Assembly: GCA_041741535.1 (NCBI GenBank) | Contig: JBGSJV010000082.1 | Coordinates: 18,425 to 82,424, forward strand | Direction: 5' to 3' | DNA: 64,000 nt | From: M30B19 sp041741535 | GTDB taxonomy: Bacteria > Planctomycetota > Planctomycetia > Pirellulales > Pirellulaceae | Part shown: piece after piece, positions 1-9,073 of the stretch | Position numbering within the stretch: position 1 is the stretch's first letter | Layout: the number at the start of each line of letters is the position of its first letter | Made by a program: the position numbers and the translations under genes | The notes under the pieces: model-generated | Databases searched by the model: none | What the model saw: the letters and a program-made list of their open reading frames with translations, nothing else | Told to the model about the DNA's origin: nothing

Positions 1-2
1 AA

Positions 3-3000
3 GCGCCAGCTCCCCCGCGAAAGTTCCGTCCCCTGCGTTGGCTGGCGTTCGGGTTTCTTGCGGTTGTGATTTTGGTTGCTCTAGCACCAACGCTCGTTAG
101 CAAGACCGCACTGGGTGATTGGCTTTTGGCTCAATTGGTCCCCAGTGCCTGGGGCACGGTGGAGGTCGGGCGTCGCGACTTGGGCTGGTGGTCTCCAATT
201 TCTGTGGGAGACGTCCGCCTGAAAGATGCCGATGGGGAACTCTTGGCCGAGATCGGATCGATTCAAACGAAAGAAACTCTGTGGCAGGTCATTTCGACCG
301 CGGCCGTTTCGGAGTTGACCGTCGATCAAGCAGCCGTTCGCCTAGAGTGGCGCAGTGACGGCAGCAACTGGGAAGATTGGTTGGCAACGGCACTGCCGAA
401 AGAACCGTCTAAAGCATCCGAAAAACCAACTCCCGACATGACGATCCACTTCAATGATTGCCAAGTCATTCTCGACAGCCAAACCGACGTTCAAACCTGG
501 ATCGCCGAAGGGTTGAACGGCCAAGTCGCGGTACAAAAGAATGCTCAGTACATTCTCATTCAAGCCAAGACCAACCTGAAGGATGCGGACCAGAACTTAG
601 CAGCCGGCAAATGCGACGCCACGCTAGTGATCGCCGACCAGATCGGTCTAACCGCTGCGCGCGAGCAGTGGCAATTGAATACGGATGATGTGCAAAGATT
701 CAAGGTTCATACGACAACCGGTGGTTTGGCCTTCATGGTCACTTTGGATGACATGGCCGTTAGTGTGGGGCGTTCGATCTTACGTCGCTACATGCCCACC
801 GTGGAAATGAGCGGTTTGGCGACAGGCCAAGTCGTTGGCCTGAGCAATTGGTATGGCGACTACGTTCACGTGACGACCCCAAAAGTCGTTGTCAATCGAT
901 TGATCATGAGCGACGACACGTACCTATCCGGCGATCAACTGCGGTTGCAACAAGTCGAGACGTCGGGCGCAATTTGCCTGAGTCCCGATCGAGTTCGTTT
1001 TCAACAGCTCAAACTGAATGCGGATTATGTCCGTAGCGACATCGACGGCGAATTGACCTACGACGAGGTCTTCCAATCGTTGAACACGCGGCGTTTGCCG
1101 ACAACCACGATCAGCTCGTCTGGGGCGGTCAACATGGCGATGTTGGCGAACCAACTACCCAAGACTCTTCAGTTAAAAGACGATTTGCAATTGGAACAGG
1201 GCGACCTCACTTGGCAAGTCTTCAATCGCCCCGAGGGAGACGGTTCGCAGCGATTGTTCGTGGATGTGACGGCGAAAAATGTCGTTGGTCGTCGGGCAGG
1301 CGGGCGGGTTCAATGGGCCCAGCCGATTCAAATCAATGGCTCGATGCGCGACTACAATCGCCCGGTCACGTTCGATCAACTCGAGTTCCGCAGCGATTTC
1401 CTCCAGGCATCGGCTCGACCACAGCCCGACGGGGGCACGTTGGTTGATTTCGAAATGAATTTTGATCGCCTTCGAACGGCACTGGAGCAGTTCTTTCAAT
1501 TGCCACCCGTGGTGCTGACTGGCCGAGCCGGTGGCCAAGCCTCATGGAAAATGTTGACGGGTGATGGTCGGCCCGCCTCATTGGCTGAACCAGCTGCTGG
1601 AATGGAAGTTCGTTCGACCATTGGCCTAACGGACGCCCATGTTTCCATTCCGAACTATTTCGAGGTCCGAGAGCCGAACATGTCGTTGGAAACCAACACG
1701 ACCTTTCGTTGGGGAAATGCTCAGACCGAATCCCAAGGCCTCATGGCTCTCTTGTCACCAACGACGGACGTGACGATAGAAAGCGCGCGAGTTGATTTGC
1801 GAAGTGCGCGACCTGCGCCGGGCGTTCCCGGAGTAGGGCCCGGTGTGCCTCCGGTTGCCCCGGCTGAAGTGAATCCGAATGCGTTGGGTCTATTGGTTGA
1901 ATTGAAGCAACCCGTCCATCTGCCACAGTTGAATCAAGTTTTGCAATATATTTCCGGAGTCCTTCAACCACCCGCCAATCCCGCACAAGTTCCCGTGTTG
2001 GTCGCCGACGTGGTCGTGACCGGTCCGTTGGAGCAATGGCTGGCCATGATGCGGCCACTGCTGGTCGGTGTCGATTTGGCAATGACCGGGGCCACTCAAG
2101 CTCGGTTCAAGTTAACGCTTAATGAGCAATTTGCTTTGGTCAGTCATTTGGATGGAAATAGTCAGCAGTTCCAATTTCGTGGATATGGCGTCATTCTCCA
2201 AGAACCAGCGGTCCAAGTCGCAGGTGCCGCCAGTTACCACTATGCGAATGGGTTGATCCATTCGGAAGACCTCCAAGTGGCGGGCATGTCGTTGGCCGCT
2301 CGAGCCGTGAAGACACGCCTGCAGTTTTCGCCGCTCAAGAATCGCATGGAAGGCGAGATCTTTTTGCATGGCGATCTAGCGCGGCTTTGGCACACCTACC
2401 AACTCATGCAAATGGCGGCAGAAGTTACGGAGCCCGTCAAATTGGGGCAGGTTCCCATGGATCTAAAGCAGCTGCCAACGTTTGCGGCCCACCCCAACTT
2501 CGACCAAATCCAACTTGTCGGATACACCGAACCCGTTCCCGTTGGTGAATCCGCGGCAACGGCCATCCCGCCATTGCCAACGTCAGCAACGGCCGCTCCG
2601 CTGGGTTTGGGTGGCGAATGGATTGCCAAGATCAAACTCCATTCCGAGAACTTAGGACCCATCAAAGTTGATCTGGAGTCCGAAGTCAAAAATGGTTGGA
2701 TCGGTACACAGCAACCCAATGGGAGTTGGGTAGCCTGGCTCAAGGAGCCCAAAATTATCACGACAGGACAAGCAGTCATTGCCGCCGATTTCAGCAGCAT
2801 TGTCTTGCCCGACCCCGGCGTGTATCTCGAAGCCCAACGAATTCGCGGTGTGACCACGGGGCGAGTGATGGACCTGACCGGAAATCCGCAATTGGATCTC
2901 CGTGGGCAAGTCGAAACAGCGGCTATGGAATGGCTGAAGCAGATCGCTGGACCTGAAATTGGCGATCTAGAAATCAATGGCTTGAATAATCATGTCTTCG

Positions 3001-4427
3001 ATATTCAGGGACCGCCATCTTTGCAACAAGTTCAAGGTCGCCTGATGAGCAGTTGGCAAAACATTCGCTGGATGGGTTTGCAGAGCGGTCCGGCCGATAT
3101 CGACATTCGCTTGGCCGACGGCATTGCAAAATTGGTTCCCCTGCGCTTTCCGGCTGGTGATGGGCACATTCAGCTAGCGCCTGAAGTGGACATGCGCACG
3201 GAGCCCATGTGGATTCGTTTGCCTCGAGGCGTGATTTTTGACCAAGTGAAATTGACCCCGCAACTTTGCCGTAATTTCTTGAAGTACAGTGCCCCGATTC
3301 TGGCGGAAGTGACCAGCGTCGAAGGCTCGTTTTCGTTGGATAGTGATGGAGTCGAAGTGCCATTGTCCGATTGGACGAAGTTGGTCGCCAAGGCTCGGGT
3401 GACAATCAATGGAGCAAGAGTTGGTCCAGGCCCCTTGGGTATCCAGATTGGGAATATCGCGTCGACGTTACGCGCGGTCGCCGATGGAAAAGAATTGGAC
3501 GCGGCCGGACTTCAAGCGTTGGGGTTAGGAAACCTCGCCGGATTGGTCCCGAGCGGCGATGGACAACGAACCCAAGCTCTTACAGAATTGGCCGGGAATT
3601 TGTTGGGAAGCTTGGAGAACGGGCAGCACCCGGATTTGGGCAACCTGTTGGCCGGTAACCCAGCTCCGAATAATCAAGCAGCGCCGGCCACCGAATCGAA
3701 CAAGACGTGGCTCGAGATTCCAGCCCAAACCATGTCGGTCAATCTGCAAGACGGCGTCGTCGTACACGATCGCCTGAGTTTGAACATTCGTGGGTTTGAA
3801 CTGGTCTCCCAGGGACGCGTCGGCTTGGATCAATCCGTCGCGTTGAATACGCAGTTGAATCTGCCCAACGAACTGTTGCAAAAGAATCCCCAAATCGCTT
3901 CGGCATTGGGCAATTCGATTGCATTGCCCATTTCGGGAACCTTGACCCAACCGCAAATTCAAGCGGGTCAACTCAAAACCGCGCTGAACACGGCGTTGGG
4001 AAATGGTCTGCAACAAATGCTCGGGAGTGAACTTCAGAAACAACTGGGTGTTGGTACCTCAAACGGTGCGGATCCCGTGCAAGACTTGTTGCAGAAGGGC
4101 CAGCAAAGTCTGGAACAAAAACTGCAAGATAAATTGAACTTGCCACCCGGAATTTTGAACCCTGGCAATTTGAGTCCAGGCAATTTGAATCCGGGGAATT
4201 TATTCCCGGGCCTTTTGCCAGGCGGCAACGGGGCCGCGCCCAACACCACGGGTGCTGGGACAACGCCAACGCCCGCGGCACCCACGTCAGCGCCGCTAAC
4301 ACCCGGAACGAATCCGATTGCGCCACCGGCTGGACTGCCCACATTGCCGACGGCCTCGGATGCAGAGGACGCCGTGAATCGCTTGCTCAATCGAGGACGG
4401 CAACGACTTTTTGGAGGCGACCAGTAA
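3..4427 (+). CDS. AsmA/TamB-like large envelope protein (5' end outside window)
   Basis: The frame is open from the left edge. The first visible residues are basic and are followed by one hydrophobic helix (visible residues about 12-31), so this is a signal-anchor whose true start lies before the window; the GTG at 66 would cut through the helix and is not favoured. About 1,474 residues are visible. The body has the alternating polar/hydrophobic pattern of long beta-rich AsmA/TamB/DUF748-type proteins that sit in the inner membrane and project into the periplasm, where relatives are linked to outer-membrane biogenesis and lipid transfer. The C-terminus (from about 4130) carries short 'NPGNL/SPGNL' repeats and then a Pro/Ala/Thr-rich tail. 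The next gene begins directly after its stop. The family assignment rests on architecture, not on a clear signature motif. Confidence 0.7.
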   Translation, partial: APAPPRKFRPLRWLAFGFLAVVILVALAPTLVSKTALGDWLLAQLVPSAWGTVEVGRRDLGWWSPISVGDVRLKDADGELLAEIGSIQTKETLWQVISTAAVSELTVDQAAVRLEWRSDGSNWEDWLATALPKEPSKASEKPTPDMTIHFNDCQVILDSQTDVQTWIAEGLNGQVAVQKNAQYILIQAKTNLKDADQNLAAGKCDATLVIADQIGLTAAREQWQLNTDDVQRFKVHTTTGGLAFMVTLDDMAVSVGRSILRRYMPTVEMSGLATGQVVGLSNWYGDYVHVTTPKVVVNRLIMSDDTYLSGDQLRLQQVETSGAICLSPDRVRFQQLKLNADYVRSDIDGELTYDEVFQSLNTRRLPTTTISSSGAVNMAMLANQLPKTLQLKDDLQLEQGDLTWQVFNRPEGDGSQRLFVDVTAKNVVGRRAGGRVQWAQPIQINGSMRDYNRPVTFDQLEFRSDFLQASARPQPDGGTLVDFEMNFDRLRTALEQFFQLPPVVLTGRAGGQASWKMLTGDGRPASLAEPAAGMEVRSTIGLTDAHVSIPNYFEVREPNMSLETNTTFRWGNAQTESQGLMALLSPTTDVTIESARVDLRSARPAPGVPGVGPGVPPVAPAEVNPNALGLLVELKQPVHLPQLNQVLQYISGVLQPPANPAQVPVLVADVVVTGPLEQWLAMMRPLLVGVDLAMTGATQARFKLTLNEQFALVSHLDGNSQQFQFRGYGVILQEPAVQVAGAASYHYANGLIHSEDLQVAGMSLAARAVKTRLQFSPLKNRMEGEIFLHGDLARLWHTYQLMQMAAEVTEPVKLGQVPMDLKQLPTFAAHPNFDQIQLVGYTEPVPVGESAATAIPPLPTSATAAPLGLGGEWIAKIKLHSENLGPIKVDLESEVKNGWIGTQQPNGSWVAWLKEPKIITTGQAVIAADFSSIVLPDPGVYLEAQRIRGVTTGRVMDLTGNPQLDLRGQVETAAMEWLKQIAGPEIGDLEINGLNNHVFDIQGPPSLQQVQGRLMSSWQNIRWMGLQSGPADIDIRLADGIAKLVPLRFPAGDGHIQLAPEVDMRTEPMWIRLPRGVIFDQVKLTPQLCRNFLKYSAPILAEVTSVEGSFSLDSDGVEVPLSDWTKLVAKARVTINGARVGPGPLGIQIGNIASTLRAVADGKELDAAGLQALGLGNLAGLVPSGDGQRTQALTELAGNLLGSLENGQHPDLGNLLAGNPAPNNQAAPATESNKTWLEIPAQTMSVNLQDGVVVHDRLSLNIRGFELVSQGRVGLDQSVALNTQLNLPNELLQKNPQIASALGNSIALPISGTLTQPQIQAGQLKTALNTALGNGLQQMLGSELQKQLGVGTSNGADPVQDLLQKGQQSLEQKLQDKLNLPPGILNPGNLSPGNLNPGNLFPGLLPGGNGAAPNTTGAGTTPTPAAPTSAPLTPGTNPIAPPAGLPTLPTASDAEDAVNRLLNRGRQRLFGGDQ

Positions 4428-4431
4428 TCGG

Positions 4432-5211
4432 ATGCAAGTCCACTTTTTGGGTACCACTGGGTATCATCCCAACGATCAGCGGCACACGATGTGCGTCATG
4501 ATTCCAGAACTCGGAATCGTGTTCGACGCCGGGACCGGCTTTTTTCGTGCTCGGGATCTGTTAGCGACGGAGGAGTTGAACATTCTCTTGTCGCATGCCC
4601 ATTTGGATCACTTGATTGGATTGTCCTTTCTGTTTGATGTCTTGTATCGCAAGGAGACACGCGCCAATTTGTTTGCGATGGCGGACAAGATTGAGGGAAT
4701 CGAGAAGCACTTGTTTCACCCGACGTTGTTCCCTGTGCGACCTCCCTTCACGGCTCAGGCGATCGAAGCCATCTCGCAACCAACACCGACGAAGAAAGAC
4801 GTTGGTGGCCAATTCACAATAAGCGGTGGGGTCATGGTCCGTTGGTTCCCAGTGGAACACCCTGGTGGGGCCATCGGATTTCGACTTCAACTGCCGAACG
4901 GAAAATCCATTGCGTATGTAACCGATACAACGGCCGCACTGGACGCCTCGTATGTGAGCGAGATCCACGATGTTGATCTGCTGATACACGAATGTTATTT
5001 TGACGATGGTGTCGAAGAACATGCTCGATTAACGGGGCACAGTTGCCTCACACCTGTTTTGCAAGTAGCTCGGAAAAGTCGAGCCAAGCAGACCGTTCTT
5101 GTGCATCTCAACCCCTTGAGCGAGTGGGCACCGGCGGCAGACAAGATTCGCCGACTTGCCGGTGATTTAAATCTCGTCGTTCCCACCGATCAAATGACAC
5201 TGGAAATTTGA
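4432..5211 (+). CDS. MBL-fold metallo-hydrolase (RNase Z/BN-like)
   Basis: A 259-residue metallo-beta-lactamase-fold protein. The metal-binding motif SHAHLDH is at residues 54-60, after an 'FDAGTG' strand typical of the RNase Z/phosphodiesterase branch. Later metal-ligand candidates are the His in 'VEHPGG', the Asp in 'YVTDTT' and the His in 'LTGHS'. The ATG at 4432 is chosen over the upstream TTG at 4411 because it lies just past the previous stop and has GGAGG at 4413-4417; the TTG version would add seven residues and overlap the upstream gene. It is probably co-transcribed with the large envelope protein. Substrate is unknown: it could act on RNA, cyclic nucleotides or another phosphodiester. 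Confidence 0.85.
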   Translation: MQVHFLGTTGYHPNDQRHTMCVMIPELGIVFDAGTGFFRARDLLATEELNILLSHAHLDHLIGLSFLFDVLYRKETRANLFAMADKIEGIEKHLFHPTLFPVRPPFTAQAIEAISQPTPTKKDVGGQFTISGGVMVRWFPVEHPGGAIGFRLQLPNGKSIAYVTDTTAALDASYVSEIHDVDLLIHECYFDDGVEEHARLTGHSCLTPVLQVARKSRAKQTVLVHLNPLSEWAPAADKIRRLAGDLNLVVPTDQMTLEI

Positions 5212-5244
5212 AGCAACTGCCACGCGTTCATTACTGCCATGAAA

Positions 5245-5314
5245 AGCCGCCTGAGTTAACCGGTTAGCAGAGCGCGGTTCGGCGGGAATCCGACGAACCA
5301 CGCGCCGCTAAGCG
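5245..5314 (+). repeat. Dispersed palindromic element, copy 1
   Basis: A 70-bp element starting 'agccgcctgagttaaccg'. Its right two thirds fold into a long hairpin: TTAGCAGAGCGCGGTTCG pairs with CGAACCACGCGCCGCTAA over about 16 of 18 positions. Nearly identical copies are at 5391-5455 (same strand) and 9361-9430 (opposite strand). No transposase is nearby, so it is a non-autonomous, REP- or MITE-like repeat. Confidence 0.85.
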
Positions 5315-5390
5315 TTTCAGATCCGCAAGTGAACCCAACTTCAAAGACAAACTCAAACTACGCTCGCTCCCATAGTTTACCGACGTTATA

Positions 5391-5455
5391 AGCCGCCTGA
5401 GTTAACCGGTTAGCAGAGCGTGGTTCGGCGGGAATCCGACGAACCACGCCGCTAA
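5391..5455 (+). repeat. Dispersed palindromic element, copy 2
   Basis: Second copy, 76 bp after copy 1 and in the same orientation. It matches copy 1 except for a C/T change in the left arm and loss of two bases (GC) in the right arm, just before the final 'cgctaa'. The change in the left arm restores a pair in the hairpin. Confidence 0.85.
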
Positions 5456-5705
5456 AGATTTGTCGCAAGATCAACTACGGATTTCGTAAGTCGAGAGCTG
5501 CGGAATGACTCTCGCTGGCGCTGGCGGTTGAATGATTAATGATTATTGAAGAATGAAAAATTCAAAAGGTACTAAACGTCTAGTTTCAAGCATACCGTGA
5601 GGAAGCAACGGCTGTCAGCAAATTGCATTTTTCAATTTCCATTTTTCATTACACATTTCTTAGACGCTTGTGAACCAAAGACGAACATTTGCCTGGCACG
5701 CGGAC

Positions 5706-5883
5706 TTCCCACGGATGGCAATGCCGATCTGCGGATGAATACAACCGCGGCCTGCGGTTTCGAAATGAAGCCCGTCAAAGTATCAGATCGGAAGTTAGAC
5801 CATGGCAGTCGGACAAGTTGCTGTCGGTCAAGGAAATGTCCACGGACTGTTCATCCGCAGTTCGGCCTTGCCATCCGTGGGAA
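5706..5883. repeat. Long inverted repeat with 34-nt arms
   Basis: Arms at 5706-5739 and 5850-5883 are reverse complements with two mismatches in 34 positions, separated by 110 nt. The arms contain 'cccacggatggcaa' and 'ctgcggatgaa'. The spacer has no gene. The structure could be a small miniature inverted-repeat element or the footprint of a duplication; no flanking target-site duplication is evident. Confidence 0.75.
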
Positions 5884-6185
5884 CTACCAAACGCTCGCAT
5901 TTTGCCGCTTTGCGGCGCGGGCCATTCGGCGGCTCAACACATTCGGCGGCTCAGGAGACATTTGGAGTCTCGGCAGATTCGACGATAGGAGTTCTCGGAT
6001 AAACCAAGGTCGGACTCTCTCAAATCGGGAAGTTATTTCCAGACAATTCCTAAGGCTTGGCATAGCACAGCGTTGGTCCCGATTGCGGCTAACCCTCTCC
6101 AGTGATGCCAAATTGTTCGGAAGCACGTTTGCGTCCGAAGAGCCAACCCCGTTAATGGGACAAAGCCTAATCGTACGGCGATCAA

Positions 6186-6767
6186 CTATGGCAACTCGGG
6201 AAGTGTCGCCAAAAAGTCGGGATGGACGCCCTTTAACCAAATATGCGTGTCCGTAATTTTTTTCGGCGAGACCATCCTGGCGCCAGTCAGACCGTATATG
6301 GCTCCAATGAACATCATGAGGATCGCGACCGGAGCGAGATAGATAAGGTTGTTGCTTCGATCATTTAGCGCCAGGGTGGCGACAAGCGTGCCAATACCGG
6401 ACAACACGATCATCCAACTAACAAAGATTGCCATGCGGCGTTTCGCAAACCATTCATCACTGAGGCCAATATAAATAGTGGCCGTTTTTCGCAACACGAG
6501 AGCCAAGATCACATAGATCAACAGTCCGAGAAGAATCGACAAGAAGATGGCAGGATGATGCCAAGACAAAGATCGCTTTAACGTCCGCCGGGTCGGGACG
6601 TTGCTCTTGACGCAACGCGGCGGGAGTGCAGCTCGTTTGTCCATGACCAACAATTTGCCGTCACGCCAAAGTCCGCCCTCAACTTGCGCCATGGGAGGGC
6701 CGCTTCGGTTCGGAATAGGAGGCGGCGACGCCAAGGGCGCCTGGTACGGGTTGAAGCTGGACGACAT
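6186..6767 (-). CDS. Small planctomycete membrane protein with NPYQAP motif
   Basis: A 193-residue protein. The ATG at 6767 is preceded by GAGAGGA at good spacing, and places the motif 'FNPYQAP' near residue 5; an N-terminal NPYQSP/NPYQAP motif recurs in many otherwise unrelated planctomycete membrane proteins. A Pro-rich cytoplasmic head of about 70 residues is followed by about three or four hydrophobic segments ('ILLGLLIYVILALVL', 'MAIFVSWMIVLSGIGTLVA', 'LIYLAPVAILMMFIGAIYG'). Function is unknown. A longer version from 6839 would put a spurious hydrophobic stretch before the motif. Confidence 0.65.
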   Translation of the reverse strand: MSSSFNPYQAPLASPPPIPNRSGPPMAQVEGGLWRDGKLLVMDKRAALPPRCVKSNVPTRRTLKRSLSWHHPAIFLSILLGLLIYVILALVLRKTATIYIGLSDEWFAKRRMAIFVSWMIVLSGIGTLVATLALNDRSNNLIYLAPVAILMMFIGAIYGLTGARMVSPKKITDTHIWLKGVHPDFLATLPELP

Positions 6768-7179
6768 CTCAATTCCTCTCAAAAGCCAAACAAAAGACAT
6801 CGAAAGAGTAAATGAACCCAGACCAGTTTTCCAGTGCACGATGATTCGCTAGAAACATGCCTTTCTGCTTTTTGTGTCCGTTCCGCACCAATCCGAACCG
6901 GGGCCGTTGCTTTCCGCTGGATGGCAAAGTTCTCAAACAAACGTTTTGACTACGCTCGCGAAGGCGGGATTCTGGCGGCAAGTATTTTTCAAGATTTTCT
7001 GATGGTGCGAGTTGCTCGGTGCTCTCTTTTTGGTCATATTACAGAACCTTCAAATTTTCCAAAATCACCAACTTAACACAGAGGATTCGCCGATAAGTAA
7101 GCTTAGCGAAACAGAACAAGATGGGCAGTCTGGGATGTTTCTGAAGTATTGGCGAACAAATCAGGGAGCCATTTTCGCG
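6768..7179. other. Intergenic region between divergent genes
   Basis: About 410 bp lie between the NPYQAP protein (leftward) and the gene before csrA (rightward), so promoters for both should be here. I see no repeat, RNA gene or convincing small gene. The frame of the 104-residue gene downstream stays open from 7012, so an earlier start cannot be excluded. Confidence 0.5.
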
Positions 7180-7494
7180 ATGACGCATGCCAACGTTCAG
7201 TTGAACAGCGTTGAACAAGTGCGCGATTTCGTGTTACGGACCTTGTGCCAACAGAACGATTTGGAAATGGACATGTTTCCGGCCACCGAGCGAGTCTTGG
7301 TGCGACGTGAACATGCGGTGGGACTCCAGTTTTGCCTCCACGGCCCGCGTAACGTGCGGCTGATGGCCATTTGGGAGTTCGATCAACATTCCATTTTGTT
7401 TTATGGTTCGTCCGGACAACGTTTGGGTCGCGTGCGATTGAAACGCGCTGCTCGACTGGCAGAAGAACTAAAAACGGTTGCCTTAGCCGGTTAA
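7180..7494 (+). CDS. Hypothetical protein preceding csrA
   Basis: A 104-residue soluble protein of no recognised family. The start is uncertain: the ATG at 7180 has AGGGAG 11 bp upstream, whereas an in-frame ATG at 7135 would add 15 residues. The protein has a mixed alpha/beta appearance and ends in a basic helix ('RVRLKRAARLAEEL'). It ends 27 bp before csrA on the same strand, so the two are probably co-transcribed; that makes a link to CsrA regulation possible but unproven. Confidence 0.55.
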   Translation: MTHANVQLNSVEQVRDFVLRTLCQQNDLEMDMFPATERVLVRREHAVGLQFCLHGPRNVRLMAIWEFDQHSILFYGSSGQRLGRVRLKRAARLAEELKTVALAG

Positions 7495-7521
7495 TCGTTA
7501 CAACATAACAGGGAGGGATTT

Positions 7522-7701
7522 ATGCTGGTGCTTTCCAGGAAGGAAAGTCAAAGAGTGAGACTAGGGAACGACATTGTTTTAACAATCGTTCGAGTCTCCG
7601 GTGACAAAGTGCGGTTAGGGATCGAGGCGCCTAGCGACCTGTTGATCCTCCGCGAGGAATTGGACTCTGGCCAGGGTCCGCCCGCGAAGGCAGCTGCCTA
7701 G
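7522..7701 (+). CDS. csrA: Carbon storage regulator CsrA
   Basis: A 59-residue CsrA/RsmA RNA-binding protein. It begins 'MLVLSRKESQRVRLGNDI' and contains the family core 'VRLGIEAP' followed by 'LLILREEL', whose Arg is the conserved RNA-contact residue. The homodimer binds GGA motifs, usually in mRNA leaders, and controls translation and stability of target transcripts. A strong ribosome site (AGGGAGGG, 4 bp before the ATG) supports the start. Length is normal for the family (about 60). No fliW neighbour is present. A GGA-rich untranslated stretch and two terminator-like hairpins follow. Confidence 0.95.
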   Translation: MLVLSRKESQRVRLGNDIVLTIVRVSGDKVRLGIEAPSDLLILREELDSGQGPPAKAAA

Positions 7702-7921
7702 AACCCCGCACTTGATTCGCCACCGCCTTGGAAGCCGCTCCATCGGAGGATTTCCCGGGAAGAGGGGGTGGCGAGGGAAGTGTCACTGTTCACACACGAT
7801 CAACCGAATGAGTCGCATCGTTCGGACGCTTGGAATCAAACATACTGATCAACTGGCTTGACCGGCTCCCATAGTAGGAACTTATCCAACCAACTAGGGA
7901 ATCACCGACTCGCCGTAACCA
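7702..7921 (+). other. GGA-rich 3' region of csrA transcript
   Basis: From the csrA stop to the loop of the first terminator (7702-7946) there are ten GGA triplets in about 245 bases, roughly two to three times chance for this composition. One lies in a small 'CTCC-ATC-GGAG' hairpin. GGA in hairpin loops is the CsrA binding signal, so the region could titrate CsrA or give autoregulation. This is inference; no gene is seen here. Confidence 0.3.
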
Positions 7922-7946
7922 CGGTTGTGCGGACAACCGATTTTTT
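7922..7946 (+). terminator. Intrinsic terminator downstream of csrA
   Basis: Stem CGGTTGT / ACAACCG with a GCGG loop, followed by A and six T. This is a compact rho-independent terminator for rightward transcription from csrA. Confidence 0.75.
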
Positions 7947-7995
7947 GATCCGACCGTACGAAGATGCGATTTGTTCCTACAATTTGAAACTCGTC

Positions 7996-8030
7996 AAACC
8001 GAGTTGGTGGAAACGCTGACTCGGTTTTTT
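7996..8030 (+). terminator. Second terminator-like hairpin after csrA
   Basis: AAACCGAGT pairs with ACTCGGTTT across a 14-nt loop, and the right arm runs into six T. It lies 50 bp after the first terminator and would act as a back-up for rightward transcripts. Confidence 0.65.
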
Positions 8031-8833
8031 CGTGCGATTACTGTGAAGAGTGCACTGATAAGGATAGGGAAGTTCCTTATGACTCCCCGACCGCCGAATC
8101 GGAAATGAGGTTGTGGTCCTCTTTGCTCAACTGTTTAGGTATGTCGCCCAGAATTGCGCCACCGAGGGATTTGGAATCGAAACAACCCCATCGCTGAACG
8201 GTACTGCCGTTAATGGCGCACTGGGTCGCCAGTCGCCCGATCGAATTTGACATGAGCTCATTATAATCATCCGTAGCCCAGCGCTGCTATCCGCAGGAAA
8301 CACCGCTACCGTAATTTCTAGCTCCCCTCTTCTTTCTTCCATTCCCTTCTGGACTAGTCCGTGCCATTCCGTATCCATTCGAGGCTCAATTTCACCTTTT
8401 CCCCTCGGCGAAACTTCCCGGATTCTCCACCGGGCAAGTCTTCGTCACAGGCACGACGGACCTGACTCAAACCAGCAACCAGACCTCGATCAACAGCTTC
8501 AAGTCGCGGAAGCACGTATCGCAGCTGGCTTCAGCCGCGATTGAACTCACCCTGGATGGAAGCGGCGATGTCGAATCGCCTCCGCCGATGGCCGGCTGGC
8601 GCGATTCCAGTTCCCATGCCGAAAGCACAGTCAGCTCGGCCCAGAGACTGCATGACTCGATCGTGCGCCATTGGAACTACGCCGCTACAGGAGTGGTTAC
8701 GATTGCGGACAATTCCACTTATCGCAGCTACATCACAGCCTATTCGGGCAGTGACGATTGGACAATCAAAACGTCTCTAGACGCAGCCGACGGGCAAGGC
8801 AACACGCACTCGGATGCTTTCGAACAAACGATC
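8031..8833. pseudogene. Possible decayed coding sequence
   Basis: No intact gene. Two stretches look protein-like on the + strand but lack a start and proper end. One frame across about 8124-8250 ends in a stop. A second is open from at least 8351 through 8830, with Ser/Thr/Asp-rich text such as 'TGTTDLTQTSNQTS' and 'LTLDGSGDVE', resembling pieces of large repetitive surface or RHS-like proteins. The second frame runs on into the repeat at 8834, as if truncated by it. The remnant interpretation is tentative; parent family not identified. Confidence 0.3.
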
Positions 8834-8935
8834 AGGATGTGCATCTGGTTCATTGGCACTTGCATGTTCGTGACTTTCGTGTTTTTCGTGGTAAATGTTT
8901 CGAACCACCAAAAGCACGAAAGGCACGAAACAACG
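8834..8935. repeat. 102-bp hairpin repeat, copy 1
   Basis: Direct repeat of 9074-9175, offset exactly 240 bp, with one mismatch (C at 8909 against G at 9149). Its core is a long hairpin built from 'ttcgtg' and 'cacgaa' blocks. Copy 1 has the mismatch inside the stem. Confidence 0.9.
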
Positions 8936-9036
8936 GGACGATGAGGAAACCTCTGGGGACACACCGAACACGCATTGTTTCGATATCCGTAGTACGGTAG
9001 TCGCCCGGGGACAAACCCGAGGGAAAGCGTTGGCGT

Positions 9037-9058
9037 GCCCGCGGGCTGATTTTTTTTG
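9037..9058 (+). terminator. Terminator-like palindrome with T-run
   Basis: The perfect palindrome GCCCGCGGGC (9037-9046) is followed by TGA and then eight T. It could end rightward transcription, but no gene directly upstream needs it. The stem needs a loop taken from its centre, so strength is uncertain. Confidence 0.35.
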
Positions 9059-9073
9059 AGACATCGACTAACA

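Larger units (their letters stand above)
5212..6185. other. Gene-free, repeat-rich interval
   Basis: Nearly 1 kb without a convincing gene. It holds two copies of a 65-70 bp palindromic element (listed separately), an A/T-rich stretch with short near-repeats of 'aatgaaaaat' type (about 5530-5660), a pair of 34-nt inverted arms at 5706-5883, and a small tandem duplication of 'cattcggcggctca' near 5931-5955. Open frames here (for example about 220 codons across 5597-6256) run straight through the inverted repeats and have no family resemblance. Confidence 0.7.

Noticed and set aside
5597..6256. Open frame of about 220 codons
   Set aside because: Crosses both arms of an inverted repeat, has Arg/Cys-rich shadow composition and no ribosome site.
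8127..8378. Leftward 83-codon frame
   Set aside because: No ribosome site or family; the opposite strand looks more protein-like, so it is probably a shadow of decayed sequence.
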